Assembly: GCF_023923225.1 (NCBI RefSeq)
Contig: NZ_CP099489.1
Coordinates: 62,001-126,000, forward strand
DNA from: Ornithinimicrobium faecis
Lineage (GTDB): Bacteria > Actinomycetota > Actinomycetes > Actinomycetales > Dermatophilaceae
Length of the DNA stretch: 64,000 nucleotides
Direction: 5' to 3'
The position numbers and the translations under genes are program-made. How positions within the stretch are numbered: position 1 is the first letter of the stretch; each line of letters begins with the position of its first letter. The notes under the pieces are model-generated. The model made no database searches, had not been told where the DNA came from, and was given only the letters and a program-made list of their open reading frames with translations. Shown here in pieces: positions 18,867 through 27,132 of the stretch.

Positions 18867-19913
18867 TCAGGGCAGGTCGGTCTTCCGGTCGGTCGAGTCC
18901 TTGACGTCCTCGGCCGCGTGTGTGGCGTCCTTCGTGCTGTCCGCGCCGAAGTCGGTCCCAAAGCCGGAGGTGCCGGAACCGCTGGTGCCCGGGATCTCCT
19001 CATCGCCGGTCACCGGCGAGCCCGCAGCCAGCTGGTCGATCTCATCGCCAGCGAGCATCTTGGTCGAGCCTGCGCCACCGTCCAGGTCGTCACCGGACTT
19101 GGCGGCCAGACGGTCACCAAGCGGGGTGTCCGAGGCACCCGCGGTGCCAACACCGGTGGTGCCCGCAACGCCGGTGGTTCCTGCAACGCCGGTGGTGCCA
19201 GACCCAGCAGCGGCTCCTGCCCCGCCACCGGCCGTGCCCGCCGCACCGCCAGAGGTGGCAGTGTCACGGTCGGCCAGGGAGGCGCGGACCTGAGCGTCAA
19301 CACCCGGGGCGCCGCCCACGTGGTGTTCCGTTGCCCAGGGGTCACTCGGTGGCTTCTTCTGGCTGTTCAGGTAGTAGGCCACCGCAGCACCGAGCGCCGC
19401 GGCAACGCCGAACGCCAGCAGTGCGCCGCCCTTGCGCTTCTTCTTCTTGGGGGCGCCGGTGATGGCTGCGATCGGGGCATCCTGGCGGGAGAGGACCTCG
19501 TCCTTGCTGGTCTGCACGTTGCCGAGCATCTCGGAGATCTTGGGCAGGATGTCGTCGACGATCACGTCGCGGGCGTGGTCGACCTTCGGGCCCACCCCAG
19601 CGATGGCCTCCTGGCCCTTGGGCACAGCAGCATCGATCTGGTGGTCGAGGTTGCTCACCGCACGGTCGCGGGCCTGGGCCGCACGCTCCTTGGCTTGGTG
19701 TGCGAAGTCAGAGCCTCGTTCGCGGGCCTCGGCGGCACGCGCGCTGGCCGTCTCTGCCGCGGGGCCGACCTTGGGAGCGACTTTCTCGTCGAACGCGTCC
19801 CTGACCGCCGTCAGCACGGAACCTGCAGCTGCCCCCACGTTCGCGGACGCCTTGTCCATGGCGGACTCGGCTGACTCACGGACTTGTTCAGGCTTGCTCT
19901 TGCGCTGGAACAC
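18867..19913 (-). CDS. Coiled-coil protein with one membrane helix and a Gly/Thr-rich repeat tail
   Basis: A 348-residue protein of unknown function. Residues 1-150 are helical and Ala/Glu/Lys-rich, with apolipoprotein-like periodicity (RAAEARERGSDFAHQAKERA). KKKKRKGG at about 155-162 precedes one hydrophobic segment, LLAFGVAAALGAAVAYYLN. The C-terminal half is low complexity with repeats of GTTGVA (about residues 240-260) and then acidic/Ser/Gly-rich sequence. The order suggests an inner-membrane anchored protein with one charged coiled-coil side. It is divergent from the peptidyl-prolyl isomerase gene, with 131 bases between them. Such proteins are frequent beside ppiA in actinobacteria, but I know no assigned function. 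Confidence 0.78.
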   Translation of the reverse strand: MFQRKSKPEQVRESAESAMDKASANVGAAAGSVLTAVRDAFDEKVAPKVGPAAETASARAAEARERGSDFAHQAKERAAQARDRAVSNLDHQIDAAVPKGQEAIAGVGPKVDHARDVIVDDILPKISEMLGNVQTSKDEVLSRQDAPIAAITGAPKKKKRKGGALLAFGVAAALGAAVAYYLNSQKKPPSDPWATEHHVGGAPGVDAQVRASLADRDTATSGGAAGTAGGGAGAAAGSGTTGVAGTTGVAGTTGVGTAGASDTPLGDRLAAKSGDDLDGGAGSTKMLAGDEIDQLAAGSPVTGDEEIPGTSGSGTSGFGTDFGADSTKDATHAAEDVKDSTDRKTDLP

Positions 19914-20044
19914 ACAGTCCTCCTCTGATTTGTCATGCGTTGGCTTCCATCCTGCACCGTGTGTGCGTCAGACACCACTCCGGGCCCGTGGGGAGGGTCA
20001 TGGCGGCCAGCATTCCTGGGCCCGCTGCGTGCGAAGATAAGCCC

Positions 20045-20563
20045 ATGAACGTGACGCTGCAGACATCCAAGGGCGACATCAACGTCACCCTCTTCCCCGA
20101 CCACGCTCCCAAGACGGTCAAGAACTTCACCGGCCTGGCCACGGGCGAGCAGGACTACAAGGACGACGCCGGGCGGACCAACCCCGAGCCCTTCTTCGAC
20201 GGCCTGACCTTCCACCGGGTCATCCCCGGCTTCATGATCCAGGGCGGCTGTCCGCTGGGTGAGGGCTTCGGTGGCCCGGGTTACACCTTCGACGACGAGA
20301 TCCACCCGGACAAGAACTTCAACGAGCCCTACGTCCTGGCCATGGCCAACGCCGGCAAGCAGATGGGCAAGGGCACCAACGGCTCGCAGTTCTTCATCAC
20401 CGTTGGACCGACCCCGCACCTGATGGGCAAGCACACCATCTTCGGTGAGGTTGCTGACGACGAGAGCAAGGCCGTCGTTGACGCCATCGCAGCGGTGAAG
20501 ACCGGTCGCAACGACAAGCCGGCCGAGCCCGTCGTGATCGAGAAGGTCGTCGTCTCGGAGTGA
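20045..20563 (+). CDS. ppiA: Cyclophilin-type peptidyl-prolyl cis-trans isomerase
   Basis: A 172-residue cytoplasmic cyclophilin. Family landmarks are FTGLATGEQDYKD, FHRVIPGFMIQGG (catalytic Arg in FHRV), the MANAGKQMGKGTNGSQFFI block and HTIFGEV. It catalyses proline isomerisation during folding. The length equals that of actinobacterial PpiA without a signal sequence. The ATG at 20045 is favoured over upstream codons in the same frame because the cyclophilin fold begins at MNVTLQTSKGD. It is the first gene of the conserved near-origin block, 31 bases before the rhomboid gene. Confidence 0.95.
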   Translation: MNVTLQTSKGDINVTLFPDHAPKTVKNFTGLATGEQDYKDDAGRTNPEPFFDGLTFHRVIPGFMIQGGCPLGEGFGGPGYTFDDEIHPDKNFNEPYVLAMANAGKQMGKGTNGSQFFITVGPTPHLMGKHTIFGEVADDESKAVVDAIAAVKTGRNDKPAEPVVIEKVVVSE

Positions 20564-20594
20564 CCCGAGCCGCCCGAGACTCGACGATCATCAG

Positions 20595-21470
20595 ATGACG
20601 GCCCCCGCCCCGCCGGTCTGCCCGCGGCACCCGGATCGCCCCTCCTACGTCAGCTGCCAACGCTGCGGTCGGCCAGTGTGCCCCGAGTGCCAGCGGCCAG
20701 CCGCCGTCGGCATCCAGTGTGTCGACTGCGTGAAGGAGCAGGCCAAGACCGTCCGGCAGCCGACCTCGCGGTTCGGCGCCCGGACGCGGGGCGGGCGTCC
20801 CGTCGTCACGATGATCCTGATCGGGATCTGTGTCGCGGTCTACATCGGTCAGTTGACCAACGACAGCGTCACCGAAGACCTGAGTTTCGTGCCGTTCTGG
20901 GCTGCGATCGAGCCGTGGCGCTTCCTGAGCGCAGCCTTCGTCCACTCGACCGGCAGCTTCACGCACATCCTGTTCAACATGTTCGCCCTGTGGATCACCG
21001 GGCAATATCTCGAGCCCCTCCTCGGCCGGATCAAGTTCCTCGGACTGTTTGTGATCAGCGCGATCGGTGGGTCGGTCGGCTATCTCCTCCTCGTCCCCCC
21101 GATCAATGAGGCTGGCTTCCTCGTGTGGGCGGTCGGCGCCTCGGGCGCGGTGTTCGGACTGTTCGCCGCCACGCTCGTGCTCAATCGGCACCTGGGCCGC
21201 GAGACCGGTGGCATCATCGCGATCCTCGGCATCAATGTGGTGCTCGGATTCATGCTGCCGAACATCGCCTGGCAGGCCCACCTCGGCGGAGCCGTCACCG
21301 GCGGGGTCCTCGCCGGCATCCTGGCGCTCACCGCACCCTCAGGCCGCACCGCCGTCGAGAATGCCTCGCGACGACGCTGGTTCTGGCCCGCCGCGATCGG
21401 CTTGGTCGTGCTGCTGGCGGCGGCCTCGCTGTGGCGGGTCATGTCCGTCGACGCGCCCCTGCCGTTCTGA
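20595..21470 (+). CDS. Rhomboid-family intramembrane serine protease with N-terminal zinc-binding motif
   Basis: A 291-residue protein. The N-terminus has a B-box-like cysteine/histidine cluster (CPRHPDRPSYVSCQRCGRP, VCPEC and CVDC) that should bind zinc in the cytoplasm. Six to seven membrane helices follow. The catalytic Ser is in VGASGAVFGL (about residue 184) and the His in AWQAHLGGAVTGG (about 231); the FVHSTGSFTHILFNMF segment is the typical HxxxxHxxxN-like helix. It cleaves membrane proteins within the bilayer. The gene follows ppiA and is probably co-transcribed. Length and domain order match the actinobacterial family. Confidence 0.94.
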   Translation: MTAPAPPVCPRHPDRPSYVSCQRCGRPVCPECQRPAAVGIQCVDCVKEQAKTVRQPTSRFGARTRGGRPVVTMILIGICVAVYIGQLTNDSVTEDLSFVPFWAAIEPWRFLSAAFVHSTGSFTHILFNMFALWITGQYLEPLLGRIKFLGLFVISAIGGSVGYLLLVPPINEAGFLVWAVGASGAVFGLFAATLVLNRHLGRETGGIIAILGINVVLGFMLPNIAWQAHLGGAVTGGVLAGILALTAPSGRTAVENASRRRWFWPAAIGLVVLLAAASLWRVMSVDAPLPF

Positions 21471-21486
21471 GGCACCACCACAACGT

Positions 21487-21552
21487 CTGACAGCACCTCC
21501 CGGTTCTGGAAGCTCGCCACGGCAGGCTCCAAGAACCGGGAAGTGCTGTCAG
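21487..21552 (+). terminator. Long imperfect hairpin after the rhomboid gene
   Basis: CTGACAGCAC (21487-21496) pairs with GTGCTGTCAG (21543-21552), and CCCGGTTCT (21499-21507) with AGAACCGGG (21532-21540), with one mismatch between the blocks. The inner part GGAAGC/GGCTCC can pair imperfectly. It lies 16 bases after the stop codon, as expected for a rho-independent-like terminator without U-tract. Confidence 0.65.
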
Positions 21553-21619
21553 TGCCGCGCTCTGGCCCGGGCGTCTGGCTGCGCGGTCGATGTGACAGGC
21601 CAGCACCCGGCCCGCTGCC

Positions 21620-21691
21620 TGTGGATGGGCGCCGTTGCCTGTGAATAACACCGGTGTAGTTATCCCCACCTTGTGGATAACCTGTGGACAA
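21620..21691. other. Cluster of DnaA-box-like nonamers
   Basis: In 72 bases there is TGTGGACAA at 21683-21691 (complement of TTGTCCACA, the actinobacterial DnaA box), TGTGGATAA at 21672-21680 (complement of TTATCCACA, the classical box), TGTGAATAA at 21640-21648 (complement of TTATTCACA), TTATCCCCA at 21660-21668 (one mismatch) and TGTGGATGG at 21620-21628 (two mismatches). They sit between the convergent rhomboid and crgA genes. No AT-rich unwinding element is adjacent. Confidence 0.6.
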
Positions 21692-21703
21692 CGTGTCGAC
21701 GCG

Positions 21704-21955
21704 TTAGCGCCAGCGGGTCGCCATCATGAAACCGGCCATGATCGCGCCGAGGCCGATCACGAGGTTCCAGTAGCCGATGGCGATGGGGTAGTCGCCGCTG
21801 GTGACATAGAAGGTGGTCACCCACAGCACACCAAAGATCATCAGACCGCACATCACCGGCACGAACCAGGGCGGGTTGATCTGCGGCGGAGCGGCGACAT
21901 CGACGGGTCGCTGCTGCGGGGACTTCTTCTTGGCGCGGCCCTTGGACTTCGGCAC
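21704..21955 (-). CDS. crgA: Cell division protein CrgA
   Basis: An 83-residue inner-membrane protein. A basic N-terminus (VPKSKGRAKKKSPQQ) is followed by two membrane helices, WFVPVMCGLMIFGVLWVTTF and NLVIGLGAIMAGFMM, the typical CrgA pattern. CrgA interacts with FtsZ, FtsQ and penicillin-binding proteins and coordinates septum formation in actinobacteria. The GTG at 21955 is preceded by AAGGAG; a frame extension to 22036 lacks support and would double the length of the N-terminus. Its place before DUF881 and pknB matches the conserved actinobacterial order. Confidence 0.92.
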   Translation of the reverse strand: MPKSKGRAKKKSPQQRPVDVAAPPQINPPWFVPVMCGLMIFGVLWVTTFYVTSGDYPIAIGYWNLVIGLGAIMAGFMMATRWR

Positions 21956-22095
21956 GACTGCTACTCCTTTGCTGGGGGACCGGGGCGACCTCGCTGCCGC
22001 CCGGCTCCGCGACCGGGCGTGAAAACCGGTCGGCACGTCAAGGATACGTGGGGACGCGGATAGGCTGGAACGGCAACACGACGACAGGGGCAGCG

Positions 22096-22926
22096 ATGAG
22101 CACTCAGGAGCACCCGGCCGCCGATCCGTCCGACCCCCAGGGCTCGACGCAGCAGGCGGTTCCGGAGGTCGCCACGCCGCGGCGCCGCGGCGTCTGGCAC
22201 GTCCTGGTCCCGGTCATGGCGCTCGCAGCCGGACTGCTCTTCGGCACCTCCGCGGCCCTGGCAGAGGACGAGCCGGCCGATGCCCAGCCGGAGTCCCTGG
22301 CCGGGCTGATCACCGAGCGCAACGAGCAGGTCACCCAGCTCTCGGAGCAGGCAGCCGAGCTCCAGACCCAGGTCGATGCCCTCAGCGGTCAGGGCAGGCT
22401 GCCGGCCAATGCCGATGCCGACGCGCTGGCGCCCGTCGTGGGGACCGTCGCCGTTGAGGGGCCCGGAGTCCAGGTGGTGCTCGACGACGCGGGCTACACC
22501 CTGGAGACGTTGCCCGAGGGCTACACGGTCGACGACGTCGTGGTGCACCAGCAGGACGTCCAGGGCGTGATCAACGCGCTGTGGGCCGGGGGCGCCGAGG
22601 CGATGATGGTGCAGGACCAGCGGATCATCTCCACCAGCGCGGTCCGGTGTGTTGGCAACACGCTGTATCTGCAGGGCCGGGTCTACTCCCCGCCCTACAC
22701 GATCACGGCGATCGGCGACGTGGATCAGCTGATGCAGCAGTTGGACGAGGACCCCACGGTCAGCAACTATCACGCGTGGGCCGACATCCTGGGCCTGGGC
22801 TATGAGGTCACGGATGCTGGCATGGTTGAGTTGCCTGCCTTCACCGGGACCGTCCGTGCTCAGCACGCCGACCTGCTCGGCCCCAGGCCGGAGCCCACCC
22901 AGGAGGGACCGCTCGAGCGGCGGTGA
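22096..22926 (+). CDS. DUF881 membrane protein
   Basis: A 276-residue protein. One hydrophobic segment near residues 35-55 (HVLVPVMALAAGLLFGTSAA) anchors it; then comes a short coiled coil (about 75-100, EQVTQLSEQAAELQTQV) and the DUF881 domain, with VEGPGVQVVLDDAGYTL, LWAGGAEAMMVQDQRI and VRCVGNTLYLQGRVYSPPY. The family sits beside crgA and sporulation/division genes in Gram-positive bacteria; its molecular role is unknown, though a link to division or envelope homeostasis is assumed. The ATG at 22096 is chosen because it keeps the signal/TM region near the N-terminus. It is divergent from crgA. Confidence 0.9.
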   Translation: MSTQEHPAADPSDPQGSTQQAVPEVATPRRRGVWHVLVPVMALAAGLLFGTSAALAEDEPADAQPESLAGLITERNEQVTQLSEQAAELQTQVDALSGQGRLPANADADALAPVVGTVAVEGPGVQVVLDDAGYTLETLPEGYTVDDVVVHQQDVQGVINALWAGGAEAMMVQDQRIISTSAVRCVGNTLYLQGRVYSPPYTITAIGDVDQLMQQLDEDPTVSNYHAWADILGLGYEVTDAGMVELPAFTGTVRAQHADLLGPRPEPTQEGPLERR

Positions 22927-22950
22927 GGACCCCTTCGCTAACCTGAGGTC

Positions 22951-23577
22951 ATGGCGCACGAGGCCGCAGTGCACGAGGCCGTCACCCACCCGCCCGCAGG
23001 GCACATCGTCCGGTTCGTCGACCGGCTGGACCACCCCACCACACCTCCGGCTGAGCTCCCCGTGCCGCGACGGGTCAACGGTGCGGGTCGCGTGCTCGTA
23101 GGGATCGCGCTGGCAGCCGCGGCGGTCGGCTCGACCCTGGTGATCCGCACGCTCTGGACGGAGGGGTCACCGGGGTGGTGGTTCTCCGCGTTGTTCACCG
23201 TCTTCATCGCCCTGGTGGCCCTCGGCCTCGGCATCGCCTATGTCGGCTGGCTCCGGCGCATCGGCGAGGAGCGCAGCGCCTCCGCGGCGTGGCGAGCGGC
23301 GATCGCCGGCGTCCGCGGAGAACCCGGCACCGTCACGCACCGAGACGTGCGACTCGGTGAGGACGGCGACGTCCTCGGCATCACGATGACCGTCCGGACC
23401 GCCGGTGGCGCAGTCGTCGGAGCGAGTTGGCGGCCGACGGGTGAGGTGCGGCGCCTGCTGCAACCTCAGGTGCCGGGCGTCGGCTCGAGCGCCCGGGTCT
23501 GGCGGGCGCCCGGCGCCGGCCCAGTGCTCGTGGACGTGCTCGACCCCACCGTGGTGCGGGCCGCGCCCACCGACTGA
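22951..23577 (+). CDS. Uncharacterised protein with two membrane helices
   Basis: A 208-residue protein, 24 bases after the DUF881 gene and likely in the same transcript. Two hydrophobic segments, about residues 48-66 (VLVGIALAAAAVGSTLVI) and 75-98, are followed by a roughly 100-residue beta-rich cytoplasmic or external tail (VRLGEDGDVLGITMTVRT, GGAVVGASWRPTGEVRRL). No family is recognised. The typical class E sortase or pabA/trpG gene seen at this place in some actinobacteria is absent. It converges with pknB, leaving about 46 bases between them. Confidence 0.75.
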   Translation: MAHEAAVHEAVTHPPAGHIVRFVDRLDHPTTPPAELPVPRRVNGAGRVLVGIALAAAAVGSTLVIRTLWTEGSPGWWFSALFTVFIALVALGLGIAYVGWLRRIGEERSASAAWRAAIAGVRGEPGTVTHRDVRLGEDGDVLGITMTVRTAGGAVVGASWRPTGEVRRLLQPQVPGVGSSARVWRAPGAGPVLVDVLDPTVVRAAPTD

Positions 23578-23623
23578 CCGTGCCCACCGACTGACCGCTC
23601 CCGCCGACTGACTGGGCCTGCGG

Positions 23624-25678
23624 TCACGCCGGGTTGGGCTCTCCCGTGGGTGCCGCGTCGGTGTCCGTCGGGTCGTCAGTCGTGGTCTCGGTCGGGTCGT
23701 CAGTGGGGTCGTCGGTCGGGTCGTCGGTGGGCAGGGTGGGCACTGACGTGGGCTGGTTGGTCGGGGGCTCGTCGGTCTCCGTCGGGTCCTCGGTCGTGGG
23801 ATCCTCGGTGGTCGGGTCCTCGGTCGTCGGCTCCGGAGGGGTGTAGGTCGTCGTCACCGTCTCCCGGGGCGGGACCGCCACGACCAGGGTGATCTCCTCG
23901 TCGTAGTCGACGACCTCACCCGCCTCGATCGACTGGCTGACGACGGTGTCCTCCTCGACGTCGCTGCGCACCTCGGTCTCGCGCGTCACGTTGGCATTGA
24001 GTCGGGCGTCGGTCAGGTCGCCCATCGCCTCAAAGATGTCCTTGCCCTCCACGTCGGGCATCTCGGTCTTCCCGCTGGCCACGATCAGGGTCACCGGCTT
24101 GTCGGGCGCGACCTCAGTGCCGATCGATGGGTCGGTGCCGATCACGATGCCCTTGTCGAAGTCGGGGTCGTCGTCCTCCTGGACCTCGTCGGCGACGGTC
24201 AGTCCCGAGCCCTCGAGGATCGAGCGGGCCGAGCTCGCATCGTCGCCGCTGACGTCCTGGATCAGGATCGCGTCCGGCCCGCTGGAGATGGTGACCGTGA
24301 CTGCGCTGCCCTCCTCGACCTGCTGGTTCGCGACCGGGCTCTGGTCGATGACAGTCCCCTCGGGGGCGGGGTCATTGACCCGCTCGGGCTCGGCGAACTC
24401 CAGGTTGGCGTCGCGGATCTTGTCCTCGGCGTCGGTCTCGGTGTCGCTGATGACGTGGGGCACCGCGACCATGACGACCTCGTCCTGGTCGCCGGGCCCG
24501 AGGGTCTGATAGACCACCCACCCGACGCCAGCCAGCGCCAGCAGGGCCAGGACCGTGAGCACCAACCAGCCACCGGAGTGCCGCTGCTCGCGCACCGGGA
24601 TCTCGTCGGTGCGCTCATAACCATCGTCGTATGCCGACAGCTCGGCAGGTGGGCCCCCCGCCATCCGCTGTGGTCGGCCGCCGGGGCGACCCTGGGAGGA
24701 CACCATCCCCGGAGCGGGGTGTGGCTCGGTCTCGAAGCCCGCGCTGGAGGCGACGCCGCCGCTGAGCAACTCGGTGGAGCCCGCGACCGCGGCCAGCGAG
24801 GCCAGGGCCTGCGGGCTGATGGGGTCGCCCGCACGGGCGGCGAGCAGGTCGGCCCGGAACGCCGCGGCGTCCTGGTAACGCTCGTTGGGACCCTTGCGCA
24901 GCGCGTGCAGCGTGATCGCGTCGAGGGCCTCGGACAGGTCGCCCTGGAAGTTGGACGGGGCCTTGGCCTGCTGGCCGAGGTGCTGATAGACGAGCGAGAC
25001 GGGGTCACCGACGAAGGGGGTGCGGCCGGTGAGCAGCTCATAGAGCAGGCAGCCGGTGGAGTAGAGGTCGGAGCGGGCATCGACGTCCTCGCCCTGTGCC
25101 TGCTCCGGCGAGAGATAGCGGGCGGTGCCCAGCACCGACTGGGTCTGGGTCATCGTGGCCGCGGTGTCGGCCAGCGCCCGGGCGATGCCAAAGTCCATCA
25201 CCTTGACCGCGCCGCCGCGGGTGACCATCACATTGGCCGGTTTGATGTCGCGGTGGACCAGGCCCCGCTCGTGGGAGTAGGACAGCGCCGCGAGCACGGC
25301 CGCGGTCACCCGGGCGGCCTCGTCGGGGTCCAGGACCTTCTCGGTGTTGAGGATCTCGCGCAGGGTCTGGCCCTCGACGATCTCCATCACGATGTAGGGC
25401 ACCTGGACCGGTGCTCCACCGCTCTCGTGCATGTCCTGCTCGCCGGAGTCGTAGACGGCCACGATCGAGGGATGGTTCAGGCCGGCGGCGGACTGCGCCT
25501 CACGGCGGAAGCGGGCCAGGAAGGAGGTGTCGCGAGCCAGGTCGGTGCGCAGGATCTTGATGGCCACGGTCCGCCCGAGCCGGAGATCGTGCCCCTTGTG
25601 CACCTCGGCCATGCCGCCCCGGCCGATCAGCTCGCCGACCTCGTAACGTCCGCCGAGGACCAGCTTGTCCTCACTCAT
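23624..25678 (-). CDS. pknB: Ser/Thr protein kinase with extracellular PASTA repeats
   Basis: A 684-residue transmembrane kinase. The kinase domain (residues about 10-270) has the Gly loop IGRGGMAEV, the catalytic loop VHRDIKPANVM, the DFG motif and SPEQA. A juxtamembrane region of about 90 residues leads to one helix (about 361-385, GWLVLTVLALLALAGVGWVV). Outside are three PASTA repeats (about residues 394-600), which bind muropeptides or lipid II, and a Thr/Pro/Asp tail of TTEDP and TDDP repeats. Actinobacterial PknB usually has four repeats, so one is missing or unrecognised. It regulates cell-wall synthesis through FtsZ, MviN-like and FHA substrates. The ATGA overlap with pbpA indicates co-transcription. 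Confidence 0.96.
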   Translation of the reverse strand: MSEDKLVLGGRYEVGELIGRGGMAEVHKGHDLRLGRTVAIKILRTDLARDTSFLARFRREAQSAAGLNHPSIVAVYDSGEQDMHESGGAPVQVPYIVMEIVEGQTLREILNTEKVLDPDEAARVTAAVLAALSYSHERGLVHRDIKPANVMVTRGGAVKVMDFGIARALADTAATMTQTQSVLGTARYLSPEQAQGEDVDARSDLYSTGCLLYELLTGRTPFVGDPVSLVYQHLGQQAKAPSNFQGDLSEALDAITLHALRKGPNERYQDAAAFRADLLAARAGDPISPQALASLAAVAGSTELLSGGVASSAGFETEPHPAPGMVSSQGRPGGRPQRMAGGPPAELSAYDDGYERTDEIPVREQRHSGGWLVLTVLALLALAGVGWVVYQTLGPGDQDEVVMVAVPHVISDTETDAEDKIRDANLEFAEPERVNDPAPEGTVIDQSPVANQQVEEGSAVTVTISSGPDAILIQDVSGDDASSARSILEGSGLTVADEVQEDDDPDFDKGIVIGTDPSIGTEVAPDKPVTLIVASGKTEMPDVEGKDIFEAMGDLTDARLNANVTRETEVRSDVEEDTVVSQSIEAGEVVDYDEEITLVVAVPPRETVTTTYTPPEPTTEDPTTEDPTTEDPTETDEPPTNQPTSVPTLPTDDPTDDPTDDPTETTTDDPTDTDAAPTGEPNPA

Positions 25679-27132
25679 CGGTTCACTCCTGCCTCAAGGA
25701 CCTGTTGTGCGATCGGTGCGGCCACGACGCCGCCGGTCTCACCGGTCCAGTCGTCGGTCGCGCTCTCCACGACCACGGCCACGGCGATGTTCGGGTCGTC
25801 CGCCGGGGCGAACCCAGTGAACCACGCGTGTGCCGCTCCACTGGTGCCGAACTCCGCGGTCCCGGTCTTGCCGGCGACCTGCACGCCGGGGACCGCTGCG
25901 CGTGAGCCCGAGCCGGACTCGACGACGGCGACCATCATCTCGGTGAGCTGTTGAGCCGTGGTCTCGCTGATCGCGTCGTTGAACTCCTGCGCCTTGGTGG
26001 TGTCGATCTCGGACAGGTCCTTGTCGCGGACCGTCTCGACGAGATAGGGAGTCATCACCTGTCCGCCGTTGGCGATGCCCGCGGAGACCATGGCGACCTG
26101 CATGGGGGTGACGCGCACGTCATACTGCCCGATGCCGGTCAGTCCCACCTGGGCATCGTCCGCGTCGACCGGATAGCGGCTCGCGGTGACCGGCAGCGGG
26201 ACCTGCAGGGACTGGCCGAAGCCGAAGGCCTCGGCCTGCTGGTTGAGGGTCTCGGCGCCGAGCTCGTTGGCCAGCCACCCGAACGAGGTGTTGCACGAGA
26301 CGCGCACGGAGTCGAAGAGTGTCGTGGTGTCCTCACCGCTGCACGAGGAGCCGCCGAAGTTGGGGATCGAGGTCTCGGTGCCCGGCAGGGTGTAGCGCAG
26401 CGGGGAGGGCAGCTCGCTGTCGGGGTCGAACTCGTTGGACTCCAGCGCGGCGGCCGCCACCACCAGTTTGAACACGGAGCCGGGGGGATACAGATCGCCG
26501 CCGGTGGCCCGGTTGGTCAACGGGCGGGACTCGTCCGTCGAGAGCTGCTCATAGGCCTGCTGCACAGCGTTGAGGTTGTGCGAGGACAACGAGTTCGGGT
26601 CGTAGGTCGGGTGGCTGACCAGGGCGAGGATCGCACCGGTGCTGGGGTCCAGCGCCACAACGGCCCCACGTCGATCCCCCAGCGCCTCATCGGCCGCACG
26701 CTGCACATCGGCGTCGATCGTGAGCTCGAGGGTGGCCCCGGTCGGCTCGCGGCCGATCAGGATGTCGGGGAGCCGGCGATAGAACAGGGAGCTGTCCGAG
26801 CCGGCCAACAAGGCGTTGGAGGAGCGCTCCAGCCCCGGGCCGGGGCCATAGGTGAAGGAGTAGTAGCCACTGACGTGGGAGTAGCGCTGGCCCTGGCTGT
26901 AGGTGCGCATCCACCGCAGGTCGTTGTCGGTGGGCTCGGACTCGGCAATCGGCGTGCCGTCCACCAGGATGGCACCGCGCTCGCGGCCATACTCCTGCAG
27001 CAGGGTCCGGCGGTTGCCGGCCGTCTCACGCAGCGTGTCGGCCTGGAAGAACTGGATCCAGGTGATGGCGACCAGCAGCGCCGCGAACATGAGCGAGACG
27101 ACCACGGCGAGCTTGCGGATGGGTGAGTTCAC
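25675..27132 (-). CDS. pbpA: Class B penicillin-binding protein (transpeptidase)
   Basis: A 485-residue transpeptidase with an N-terminal membrane anchor (VVVSLMFAALLVAITWI). The active-site motifs are PPGSVFKLVV (SxxK, Ser at about 217), SCN in RVSCNTSFG (about 276) and VAGKTGTAEFG (KTG, about 420). It cross-links peptidoglycan at the septum or cell pole together with the adjacent FtsW/RodA protein. Four bases overlap each neighbour. It is short compared with FtsI because it lacks PASTA domains, matching the PbpA of the actinobacterial pknB operon. Confidence 0.95.
   Translation of the reverse strand: MNSPIRKLAVVVSLMFAALLVAITWIQFFQADTLRETAGNRRTLLQEYGRERGAILVDGTPIAESEPTDNDLRWMRTYSQGQRYSHVSGYYSFTYGPGPGLERSSNALLAGSDSSLFYRRLPDILIGREPTGATLELTIDADVQRAADEALGDRRGAVVALDPSTGAILALVSHPTYDPNSLSSHNLNAVQQAYEQLSTDESRPLTNRATGGDLYPPGSVFKLVVAAAALESNEFDPDSELPSPLRYTLPGTETSIPNFGGSSCSGEDTTTLFDSVRVSCNTSFGWLANELGAETLNQQAEAFGFGQSLQVPLPVTASRYPVDADDAQVGLTGIGQYDVRVTPMQVAMVSAGIANGGQVMTPYLVETVRDKDLSEIDTTKAQEFNDAISETTAQQLTEMMVAVVESGSGSRAAVPGVQVAGKTGTAEFGTSGAAHAWFTGFAPADDPNIAVAVVVESATDDWTGETGGVVAAPIAQQVLEAGVNR

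Noticed and set aside
21620..21691. Chromosomal origin (oriC)
   Set aside because: The box cluster is small, has no AT-rich unwinding element, and dnaA or dnaN do not flank it.
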